From: Coriobacteriia bacterium
Lineage (GTDB): Bacteria > Actinomycetota > Coriobacteriia > Anaerosomatales > PALSA-660
Direction: 5' to 3'
Assembly (NCBI GenBank): GCA_003133285.1
Contig: PKWR01000132.1
Location: 6,039-11,050, forward strand
Length of the DNA stretch: 5,012 bases
Part shown: positions 1 to 4,868 of the stretch, piece after piece
Layout: each line of letters starts with the position of its first letter
Position numbering within the stretch: position 1 is the first letter of the stretch
Program-made: the position numbers and the translations under genes
Notes under the pieces: generated by a model
The model's database searches: none
Told to the model about the DNA's origin: nothing
Seen by the model: only the letters and a program-made list of their open reading frames with translations

Positions 1-2
1 CC

Positions 3-1727
3 GTTGTCGAGATCCGCGTCGATGACACACCGTTCCACAGCGACACATTCATCACGGCTCATCAGTCGCCCGACGAGTGGGTCAAGTTCCCTGTGCGCGC
101 CGGGATGGCCTACCGCGTCTCACTCTGGTGGAGTGCGGACGCGGGCGTGTCGACCTACCTGTGCGACGGAAATGCCGTCGAGGTGCTCGGCTACCCGGGG
201 TGGGTGAGGGACCAACCGTCCACACGATGGATACGCGCGAACGCGGACGGCTTCTGCTACGTGCACGAGTGGAATCCGGGCGGTTCCTCGCTCGGCGGGG
301 CGTACACCCTGAGCGTCCTTCAGAAGCCCTTCAGCGAGATCGCCTCCACCGTTGCAGGGACGGTGAGGAACGCGCCGGAGGGCACCTCGGCGGCCGGTGC
401 TTCGATCGGGCTGTGGCCGGCCGATTCATGGTCGAGCTTCCCGGTGGCGACCGCGACCGCGGGGGCGGACGGAACATGGAGCGCGAAGGTCGTGCCCGGC
501 TCGTACATCGTCAGGTTCGACGATCCCAGTGGATTGCGAACGGGCGAGTACTTCGACCATCTCACGGGCGTCGTGGGGTATCCCGACACCCCGACACCCG
601 TGCGCGTCCCTCAGACGACATCCATCGCGGGGATCGACGGTACCCTCGCGCTCAGGGGCCGGGTCGTCGGGCGGATCGTCACCTCGACCGGCGGCGGGGT
701 CGGAGGCGTGACGGTCACTTCCGGCGGCGCGGTCTACGATGGCAGCGCCGTGACGGGACCCGATGGGTCGTTCGAGATCGACCGGATCGACAGCGGATCG
801 CCACACGAGCTCTCGGTGACTCGCGTCGAGGGCTGGCGCATCGCCGGCGGCGAGACGCTGACCTACCGGATCGCTCCCGGTGCGACGTTCGAGCCGACGC
901 TCACCCTGTGTCCGGCCGGAAGCATCGCGGGGCGGGTCACGAACCTCGTGGGGGATCCCCTCGCGGGGATCCACGTCGTCTGCCTCGCGCCCGGAGGCGG
1001 TGCGGCGATCTCCACGGTCACCGGCGCCGACGGGCGGTACCGCCTCGGCGATCTGAGCGCCGGCCTCGGCAGCCTGTCCTTCAGCGACCCGGGCGGGACC
1101 TACGCGACCATCACGCGTGGCGTATCGGTCGCGTGGGGCATGGAGACGCTCGTCGACCAGACACTGTCTGCCGGCGGCATTCCGTCGGAGACGGTCGCCA
1201 CCTTCACCATCGCGCCGTCCGCGGGTTCGCACGGATCGATAGCCCCGGCCATGGTCCAGACCGTGGCTGCCGGCGCGAACACGACCTTCACGATCACGCC
1301 GGACACCGGCTACCGCGTGAGCGGCGTCCTCGTCGATGGGTCCCGGGTCGGTGCCGTGACGTCCTATACGTTCTCTGGCGTCAGTGCGAACCACACCATC
1401 TCCGTGACCTTCGCCACGTCGCTGCGGGCCCTGGGTCTGACCATCGCCTCCGACCGGACCGTCTCCACCCACGGCCACGCGGTGAGGTTCTACGGGACCA
1501 CCTCGCGGAACGTGCCGAACGGCACGAGGCTCTCGTTCCAGATCCGGAAGTCGGTCTGGGCCAGGTGGACGACACTGTCGGTGCGCAGCACCTACAGCGG
1601 TCACCACTGGTCGTACACCCTGTCCACCTGGAATCGCTCGCATGGCACGTACTACCTCCGGGTCCGCTACACCGGTGCCGCGTATCTGCCGGCCGTGTCC
1701 GCGCAGAAGCGGCTCTCCATCAGGTAG
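3..1727 (+). CDS. Large modular secreted/surface protein, N-terminus missing (PPC-like, carboxypeptidase-regulatory-like, InlB B-repeat-like and Ig-like modules)
   Basis: The frame is open to the left edge, so the gene is 5'-partial; about 574 residues are visible and it stops at TAG 1725-1727. Modules in order by base position: about 3-320, a PPC-like beta-sandwich (EWVKFPVRAGMAYRVSLWW, ending AYTLSVL); about 345-650, a regulatory-like domain with the segment GEYFDHLTGVVGYPDTPTPV; about 651-902 and 918-1172, two further carboxypeptidase-regulatory-like repeats (ITSTGG-type start, GPDGSFEIDRI; IAGRVTNLVGDPLAGIHVV, TGADGRYRLGDL); about 1197-1415, an InlB B-repeat-like unit (GSIAP, FTITPDTGYRVSGVLVDG, YTFSGVSANHTISVTF); and 1431-1724, a C-terminal Ig-like domain. 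No catalytic domain, sortase motif or C-terminal membrane helix is visible. Such modules usually belong to exported adhesion, stalk or scaffold proteins; any enzymatic part would lie upstream. The module calls come from pattern recognition. Extracellular location is inferred, since the signal peptide lies outside the window. Confidence 0.88.
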   Translation, partial: VVEIRVDDTPFHSDTFITAHQSPDEWVKFPVRAGMAYRVSLWWSADAGVSTYLCDGNAVEVLGYPGWVRDQPSTRWIRANADGFCYVHEWNPGGSSLGGAYTLSVLQKPFSEIASTVAGTVRNAPEGTSAAGASIGLWPADSWSSFPVATATAGADGTWSAKVVPGSYIVRFDDPSGLRTGEYFDHLTGVVGYPDTPTPVRVPQTTSIAGIDGTLALRGRVVGRIVTSTGGGVGGVTVTSGGAVYDGSAVTGPDGSFEIDRIDSGSPHELSVTRVEGWRIAGGETLTYRIAPGATFEPTLTLCPAGSIAGRVTNLVGDPLAGIHVVCLAPGGGAAISTVTGADGRYRLGDLSAGLGSLSFSDPGGTYATITRGVSVAWGMETLVDQTLSAGGIPSETVATFTIAPSAGSHGSIAPAMVQTVAAGANTTFTITPDTGYRVSGVLVDGSRVGAVTSYTFSGVSANHTISVTFATSLRALGLTIASDRTVSTHGHAVRFYGTTSRNVPNGTRLSFQIRKSVWARWTTLSVRSTYSGHHWSYTLSTWNRSHGTYYLRVRYTGAAYLPAVSAQKRLSIR

Positions 1728-1740
1728 GCCGGGCGGCCCG

Positions 1741-1751
1741 TGTGCTTCAAT
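1741..1751 (+). promoter_or_regulatory. Possible extended -10 promoter for the methyltransferase gene
   Basis: TGTGCTTCAAT combines a TG extended -10 element with TTCAAT, a 4/6 match to TATAAT. It lies 35 bp before the ATG at 1787, so a start near 1758 would give a leader of about 29 nt that includes the ribosome-binding site. No convincing -35 box is seen 17 bp upstream. A nearly identical string precedes the tRNA. This is a weak call made from position and from that match. Confidence 0.3.
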
Positions 1752-1786
1752 GGTTCGGCCCTGCCGGCGAACGAGGGACGAGACGC

Positions 1787-2521
1787 ATGACTGACGACAC
1801 CGACGCCGAACGGTCCCGCGACAGCGTGAAGGCCCGCCTCATCCGCTTCGCGGCGAGCCTGCGCTCCCGCGGCTACTACCGCACGCTGCGGCGTCTGCAC
1901 GCCACGCTCAAGCCCGAGACCTACCTCGAGATCGGCATCCGAAAGGGCGACTCCCTGGCGCTGGCCACGACCGCGGCGGTCGCCATCGGCATCGACCCGG
2001 CTCCCATCCTGACGCGCCCGACGGCTCCGAACGCGGAGGTCTTCGCGATGACGAGCGACGACTTCTTTGCGAAGTGCGACGTCCGCGAGGAACTCGGCGG
2101 CCGCGACCTCGACTTGGCGTTCATCGACGGCATGCACCTGTTCGAGTACGTCATCAGGGACTTCGCCAACGTCGAGCGCGTCTCGACGCCGGACACGGTG
2201 GTCGTCCTGCACGACTGCCTGCCGATCGACGCCCTGTCGGCCGCGCGCGACCGGACGACCGCCCTGTGGACCGGCGACGTGTGGAAGGCCGCGCTCGTGC
2301 TGCGGCGCTACCGCCCGGACCTGCGGCTGACGGTCATCGACGCGCCCCCGTCGGGGCTCGTCATCGTACAGGGCCTCGACCCCGCGAGCCGCGTGCTGGA
2401 CGAGAACGCAGAGGCGATCCTCGGTGAGTACGCCGCGCTCGGGTTCGACCACTGGGAGCAGCACCGCGGCGAGGTGCTCGAGCTCGTCGCCGATCTCGAG
2501 ACGGCGCTCGCCGGTCTCTGA
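1787..2521 (+). CDS. Class I SAM-dependent methyltransferase (Methyltransf_24-like)
   Basis: A 244-residue protein. The ATG at 1787 has a GAGG-type ribosome-binding site about 10 bases upstream (GAGGGACGAGACGC before the start); the long upstream extension of this frame is only the shadow of the preceding gene. The Rossmann methyltransferase signature is clear. Motif I is YLEIGIRKGDSLAL (residues 46-59, in place of the usual GxGxG), and the acidic end of strand 2 is AIGIDPAP (66-73). Next come DLDLAFIDGMHLFEYVIRDF (107-126) and the strand 5 segment TVVVLHDCLP (137-146). The IDG-H and LHDC pattern is typical of small-molecule or sugar methyltransferases of the Methyltransf_24 type. The first 40 residues are basic and helical, with no signal or membrane segment, so it should be cytoplasmic. 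The substrate cannot be read from sequence. It starts 59 bp after the surface-protein gene and could be co-transcribed or have its own weak promoter. Confidence 0.88.
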   Translation: MTDDTDAERSRDSVKARLIRFAASLRSRGYYRTLRRLHATLKPETYLEIGIRKGDSLALATTAAVAIGIDPAPILTRPTAPNAEVFAMTSDDFFAKCDVREELGGRDLDLAFIDGMHLFEYVIRDFANVERVSTPDTVVVLHDCLPIDALSAARDRTTALWTGDVWKAALVLRRYRPDLRLTVIDAPPSGLVIVQGLDPASRVLDENAEAILGEYAALGFDHWEQHRGEVLELVADLETALAGL

Positions 2522-2537
2522 GACCCGTCGCCGGGCG

Positions 2538-3062
2538 TCAGATCCTGCGGCCGTCGCATGCCCAGTTGAGCAGCGCCTGGCGCTGCTTCGGCCGGCACGA
2601 CTCGTCCCCGGGCAGGCAGTTGGCGCGCACCTGGCGCGCGTGGCGGCGGAACGCGCGCCAGCGGCCGATCTGCCGGTCGTCCTCACCCGGGATGCGTCGC
2701 CCCATCCAGTAGCGGCAATACCACTGGAACCAGCCGCGCGGGTCGTCGGCGGTGAGCCAGCCGCGTCGGCGCCACTCCGACAACGGCAGGCTCGCGTTGA
2801 GCCCGAAGTGGTTGAGCGCCGGGTCGTGCCGCTCGTGGCACAGGCGCGCGCCCTCGAACCACTCGTCCGGGAACTCGCCACGACAGTCCGTGAGGTACTT
2901 GCCGCCGAACACGCCCAGATGCAGCATCTCCTGCGGCGTGAGCTCGGGTTCGAAGCGGGGGTCGAACTCGGCGCCGGCGGGAGCCGTCAGCGCGTACTCG
3001 TAGCCTTGCTGCATGAGGTCGTCGACGACGATCCGCTTCGGCCGTACCCCGTCGTCGCGCAT
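2538..3062 (-). CDS. Conserved protein of unknown function, Cys/Trp/Arg-rich
   Basis: A 174-residue protein. The ATG (complement of 3060-3062) has a G-run in the complement of 3067-3073 just upstream that can act as a Shine-Dalgarno. I recognise it as a conserved hypothetical family with strongly patterned motifs: YEYALTAPAG (21-30), FDPRFEPELTPQEMLHLGVF (33-52), GGKYLTDCRGEFP (53-65), HERHDPALNHFGLNASLPLS (76-95), GWLTADDPRGWFQWYCRYWM (101-120), GRRIPGEDDRQIGRW (121-135) and a tail CRPKQRQALLNWACDGRRI (156-174). Six cysteines (60, 75, 116, 149, 156, 169) and many Trp and His residues suggest a structured, possibly metal-binding or nucleic-acid-binding protein. That role is only inference. 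There is no signal peptide or membrane helix. It converges with the methyltransferase gene across 16 bp and is divergent from the tRNA, so it is probably transcribed alone. No biochemical function can be assigned. Confidence 0.85.
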   Translation of the reverse strand: MRDDGVRPKRIVVDDLMQQGYEYALTAPAGAEFDPRFEPELTPQEMLHLGVFGGKYLTDCRGEFPDEWFEGARLCHERHDPALNHFGLNASLPLSEWRRRGWLTADDPRGWFQWYCRYWMGRRIPGEDDRQIGRWRAFRRHARQVRANCLPGDESCRPKQRQALLNWACDGRRI

Positions 3063-3131
3063 CGGTCCCCCCCGGTCATCCGATCACATCCGGCTGCAGC
3101 GCACCGCGCGGAGGCAGGGAGGTGCGCCGCG

Positions 3132-3142
3132 TGTGGTTCAAT
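3132..3142 (+). promoter_or_regulatory. Possible extended -10 promoter for tRNA-Val
   Basis: TGTGGTTCAAT has a TG extension and TTCAAT, and is almost the same string as the one at 1741-1751. It would place transcription start near 3149 and give the tRNA precursor a leader of about 30 nt. No clear -35 box is present. Support is the position plus the repeated motif only. Confidence 0.3.
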
Positions 3143-3180
3143 AGGCCGTGCGGCACGTCGGAACAGGCGCTGACCCGCAC

Positions 3181-3255
3181 GGGCGATTAACTCAGCGGTA
3201 GAGTGCCTCCTTTACACGGAGGAAGTCGGGGGTTCGAATCCCTCATCGCCCACCA
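3181..3255 (+). tRNA. tRNA-Val, anticodon TAC
   Basis: A complete cloverleaf can be folded by hand. The acceptor GGGCGAT (3181-3187) pairs with ATCGCCC (3245-3251). The D stem ACTC/GAGT (3190-3193 with 3201-3204) encloses the loop AGCGGTA. The anticodon stem CCTCC/GGAGG encloses the loop TTTACAC with anticodon TAC at 3213-3215, which reads GTA and other valine codons. The variable loop is AAGTC, and the T arm is GGGGG-TTCGAAT-CCCTC (3228-3244, one G-T pair). The discriminator is A3252, followed by an encoded CCA (3253-3255). All stems pair, so the gene should be functional. Its 3' half is a classic integrase target, and a diverged copy of this end occurs near 3750. Confidence 0.97.
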
Positions 3256-3267
3256 ACATAAGCGCAG

Positions 3268-3297
3268 GTGAAGCCGGGTGTTCGTGCCCGGCTTCAC
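3268..3297 (+). terminator. Terminator-like hairpin after tRNA-Val
   Basis: A perfect 11-bp stem, GTGAAGCCGGG (3268-3278) with CCCGGCTTCAC (3287-3297). Two G-T pairs can extend it inward to leave a TTCG tetraloop (3281-3284). It starts 13 bases after the encoded CCA, the expected place for a tRNA transcript end. There is no T-run afterwards, so it may be a U-tract-less terminator of the kind proposed in high-GC bacteria, or a processing barrier. Confidence 0.7.
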
Positions 3298-3300
3298 GCA

Positions 3301-3348
3301 TGTCGGGTGTCGGAAACCGACAAACGCACCGACAAATGGTGTCGGTGT
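3301..3348. repeat. Cluster of GTCGG/CCGAC inverted repeats
   Basis: Within 48 bp the core GTCGG occurs three times (3302-3306, 3309-3313, 3341-3345) and its complement CCGAC twice (3317-3321, 3329-3333). Two perfect short palindromes result: TGTCGG-AAA-CCGACA (3308-3322) and CACCGACA-AATGG-TGTCGGTG (3327-3347). The position just past the tRNA 3' end is where recombinase arm-type or accessory sites often lie. That role is inferred. Confidence 0.6.
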
Positions 3349-3584
3349 TCGGTCGTGAGCGGGTGTTCTCGGGCGCTTTCGGCTTGTTTGGTCGAGGCGT
3401 CAGCCGAGCCGCGGCGATGCTCACCTGAGAGTGCTCGGGGACCATTGGTGGACTCGATGTCATCGTCTCCACGGCGTTCAGCGTCCACGATCGCAAGTCA
3501 CGAGTACTGGGTGTGTGTGGCACGCCACGCTCCCTGACGCACGGCGATCTGATGGCAGCGGCCGTTCTTGCTTCTCGGGAGGGG

Positions 3585-3640
3585 GTGTCCTTCGGGCACG
3601 CTACCCGAAGGTTCCGTCGGGTACTCTGCCCGAAGGACAC
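3585..3640. repeat. Nested/tandem stem-loop array (two 24-bp repeat units)
   Basis: The outer arms are a perfect 14-bp inverted repeat, GTGTCCTTCGGGCA (3585-3598) with TGCCCGAAGGACAC (3627-3640). Inside is a second 7-bp inverted repeat, TACCCGA (3602-3608) with TCGGGTA (3617-3623), closing an 8-nt loop after a 3x3 internal loop. The same bases also form two tandem units, 3588-3611 and 3613-3636 (period 25, 20 of 24 identical). The left unit folds alone as CCTTCGGG (3589-3596) with CCCGAAGG (3604-3611), and the right unit as CCGTCGGG (3614-3621) with CCCGAAGG (3629-3636), with one mismatch. Long and short folds exclude each other. It could be a structured RNA, a recombination or protein-binding site, or a REP-like element; the sequence does not decide. 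Confidence 0.8.
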
Positions 3641-3749
3641 GCGTCGCGGCGCTGGAGCGGAGCCCTGTAGCGTTGGTGCACCACAGAGGCTACCTATGCG
3701 CTCCTTGTGCAAGGACGGGACACCTGAGCTGTGGAGACGCTACTCATTC

Positions 3750-3777
3750 GCCGGTTCAAGTCCTGTATCGCCCATCA
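3750..3777 (+). pseudogene. Degenerate tRNA 3' end (T arm and acceptor) resembling tRNA-Val
   Basis: GCCGG-TTCAAGT-CCTGT has a canonical T loop but a T stem with one mismatch. It is followed by ATCGCCC, A, and TCA where CCA would be. Over 28 nt it matches the tRNA-Val 3' end (3228-3255) at 20 positions, including the unbroken ATCGCCCA, and similarity continues downstream (10 of 14, ending CGCAGGT). The upstream bases from about 3717 (GGGACACCTGAGCTGTGGAG) faintly recall an acceptor and D arm, but no anticodon arm can be folded and the total is some 14 nt too short. It is either the remnant of a second tRNA gene of the same acceptor type or the distal att-like end of an inserted element. Confidence 0.6.
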
Positions 3778-3784
3778 GCATTTC

Positions 3785-3818
3785 CGCAGGTCAGATGCCA
3801 TACGGCGTCTGGCCTGTG
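3785..3818 (+). terminator. Hairpin after the degenerate tRNA end, terminator-like
   Basis: A 15-bp stem formed by 3785-3799 (CGCAGGTCAGATGCC) and 3804-3818 (GGCGTCTGGCCTGTG), with three G-T pairs and loop ATAC. It lies just past the tRNA-like 3' end, mirroring the layout of tRNA-Val and its hairpin. The three wobble pairs leave the RNA hairpin intact. No T-run follows. Confidence 0.6.
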
Positions 3819-3966
3819 CGTCTTGCTCCGCGTTTCGCGTTTGACCGCCGTGGGAATATGGACGTGGGTCTGCGGGGCAGCCATCTCGTGCAGGCTCGTG
3901 ATGGAGCGGACCCGATCCCGCGAACACGTGACGACAAGCGGCAAGTACTTCGTGGCAGAGCGTGCA

Positions 3967-3994
3967 GCTATCACCGAAGGAAGGAGGTGATAGC
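3967..3994 (+). promoter_or_regulatory. Shine-Dalgarno inside an inverted repeat (possible translational control)
   Basis: AAGGAGGTGAT (3981-3991) is a near-perfect match to the 16S anti-Shine-Dalgarno, with 8 nt between AAGGAGG and the GTG start at 3996. A perfect 9-bp inverted repeat, GCTATCACC (3967-3975) with GGTGATAGC (3986-3994), overlaps it. The 3' half of the Shine-Dalgarno sits in the stem and AAGGA in the 10-nt loop. Folding would partly hide the ribosome site, so control by RNA folding or by a protein bound to the palindrome is possible. Confidence 0.6.
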
Positions 3995-3995
3995 C

Positions 3996-4430
3996 GTGGC
4001 GAGTCTGACGAAGAGTGTTGTTGTCCATGCACCGGTCGAGAAGGTCTGCAGGTACCTGGACGATCCGACGCACCTGCCCGAGATCTGGCCGAGCCTGGTC
4101 GAGATCAAGGACGTGCAGTCGCTGCCCAATGGCGGTCACAGCAACCGCTGGACGTACAAGATGGCCGGCATGCGCTTGGAAGGAACAAGCGAGGACGTCG
4201 AGCACATCACGAACCAGCGCACCGTCAGCAAGACCAAGGGCGGTATTGACAGCACCCAGACGTGGATGATGGAACCGGAGAGTGACGGTACGAAGGTCAC
4301 GTTCCAGGTCGACTACACGGTCCCGATCCCGGTGCTCGGCAAATTGGCCGAAGCTGCCATCGTCAAGCTGAACGACCACGAGGGCGACGCGATTATGGCG
4401 AACCTGAAGACACTGCTAGAAGCAGAGTAG
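3996..4430 (+). CDS. SRPBCC/START-like fold protein (polyketide cyclase/dehydrase superfamily)
   Basis: A 144-residue protein with a GTG start, chosen because AAGGAGG (3981-3987) lies at ideal distance; the frame is open further upstream, but that part is non-coding sequence. The pattern is that of the small SRPBCC family. It begins with a first strand and helix, SLTKSVVVHAPVEKVCRYLD (3-22), then the usual DPTHLPEIWPSLVEIKDVQ (23-41). Central strands follow: NRWTYKMAGMRLEGTSEDVE (50-69), then a QRTVSKTKGGIDSTQTWMME stretch (74-93). Next come GTKVTFQVDYTVPIP (98-112) and a long C-terminal helix, LGKLAEAAIVKLNDHEGDAI (114-133). The length is normal for the family. These proteins bind hydrophobic ligands in a deep cavity; some are cyclases, and many are of unknown role. 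No signal peptide is present, so it should be cytoplasmic. No pathway partner is visible nearby. Confidence 0.88.
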   Translation: MASLTKSVVVHAPVEKVCRYLDDPTHLPEIWPSLVEIKDVQSLPNGGHSNRWTYKMAGMRLEGTSEDVEHITNQRTVSKTKGGIDSTQTWMMEPESDGTKVTFQVDYTVPIPVLGKLAEAAIVKLNDHEGDAIMANLKTLLEAE

Positions 4431-4444
4431 CGTCGGTCGCGTCA

Positions 4445-4825
4445 ATGCCCGATCCGACAATCGACATGAGCTCCTGGCTGCCCGTGGGACACTGCCCGTC
4501 CGCGAGCGGTCAGGGGCGGGGGCTGCTGTTCGAAATCCATCAAGAATGGTCCACCAGCGCATCACGAAGGCCCCGCAGCGAAGCAGACATCGTCGACCGC
4601 TTACGGTCTCCACATCGTGCAGAACGAGCGGCGCCGGGCTCGGATTGGCTGTACTCAGGGTGGTTTCAGGAGATGCTCGGTATCACGTATCCGGACGTCT
4701 TCCCGATTGCCTACGCAGACTGGGACCTCGCCACGGACTACCTCGAGACGGTTGGAGGCCGACAGCACATCCGTGTCCCGTTGCCGCCGCCAGGGGAGTG
4801 CCCTGAGGGCTTGCCGGATGCGTAA
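4445..4825 (+). CDS. Hypothetical protein, weakly supported, abutting the IS30 end
   Basis: A 126-residue frame from ATG 4445 to TAA 4823-4825, starting 14 bp after the SRPBCC stop. I do not recognise it. There is no Shine-Dalgarno before ATG 4445 or the alternative ATG 4466. The first half is low in pattern, and codon use is less GC-biased at third positions than in the genes to the left. The second half reads more like a real protein: SDWLYSGWFQEMLGITYPDV and FPIAYADWDLATDYLETVGG are rich in aromatic residues and have sensible amphipathic spacing. The stop lies right at the palindrome that probably marks the IS30 boundary, so the original C-terminus may have been cut by the insertion. It could be a truncated accessory gene, or not a gene at all. 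Confidence 0.4.
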   Translation: MPDPTIDMSSWLPVGHCPSASGQGRGLLFEIHQEWSTSASRRPRSEADIVDRLRSPHRAERAAPGSDWLYSGWFQEMLGITYPDVFPIAYADWDLATDYLETVGGRQHIRVPLPPPGECPEGLPDA

Positions 4826-4868
4826 GTTCAAGTTTGAACTGCACCACTTAGCGTGATTCTTCTCCCGC
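4825..4868 (-). repeat. Probable terminal end of the IS30-family element
   Basis: The 44 bp between the transposase stop and the neighbouring ORF hold the palindrome AGTTCAA-GT-TTGAACT (4825-4840). In the transposase direction it is preceded by GTGGTGCAGTTCAAACTTGA. IS30-family elements end shortly after the transposase stop in an imperfect terminal inverted repeat and prefer palindromic targets, so this is where the element end should lie. The exact boundary cannot be fixed because the other end is outside the window. Confidence 0.5.

Larger units (their letters stand above)
3256..3995. other. 740-bp intergenic stretch without a convincing gene; structured, probable integration scar
   Basis: No frame here has both a plausible start and recognisable protein sequence. 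Short ORFs on both strands are low-complexity translations of inverted repeats or of the tRNA. The stretch holds the tRNA terminator (3268-3297), the GTCGG cluster (3301-3348), a tandem stem-loop array (3585-3640), a 10-bp palindrome TGGTGCACCA (3674-3683), a degenerate tRNA 3' end (3750-3777) with a following hairpin (3785-3818), and an inverted repeat at the SRPBCC ribosome-binding site (3967-3994). I see nothing definite in 3349-3584 apart from faint integrase-like residues on the minus strand, and nothing in 3820-3966. Confidence 0.6.

Noticed and set aside
426..1643. 405-residue minus-strand ORF opposite the surface protein
   Set aside because: Its composition is dominated by Arg, Gly, Asp and Ala with no motifs. 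It is a shadow of the + strand gene.
77..1786. Long open extension of the methyltransferase frame upstream of 1787
   Set aside because: It is very Arg/Gly-rich and overlaps the clearly coding surface-protein frame. It is a GC-rich shadow; the methyltransferase homology begins after the ATG at 1787.
2522..2537. Bidirectional terminator between the convergent genes
   Set aside because: Only a 4-bp stem (CCCG-TCGC-CGGG at 2524-2535) without T-runs, too weak to claim.
1667..2881. 404-residue minus-strand ORF
   Set aside because: It overlaps the methyltransferase and runs out of frame through the 2538-3062 gene, with low-complexity sequence.
2424..3173. 249-residue plus-strand ORF
   Set aside because: It is antisense to the well-supported conserved protein at 2538-3062 and has shadow-type composition.
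3212..3712. 166-residue minus-strand ORF ending GDEGFEPPTSSV
   Set aside because: That C-terminus is the reverse-strand translation of a tRNA T arm and acceptor, a well-known spurious annotation. The rest is repeat-derived, low-pattern sequence with no family match.
3513..3995. N-terminal extension of the SRPBCC frame
   Set aside because: The extension translates the stem-loop array and the tRNA-like remnant. The ideal Shine-Dalgarno and family start place the true start at GTG 3996.
3756..4379. 207-residue minus-strand ORF opposite the SRPBCC gene
   Set aside because: It has no ribosome-binding site and no recognisable motif, and it is the reverse shadow of a clear SRPBCC gene.
3256..4868. 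CRISPR array or toxin-antitoxin/defence module in the accessory stretch
   Set aside because: Repeats are few and palindromic without spacers of even length, and no paired small genes with toxin, antitoxin or nuclease motifs are seen.
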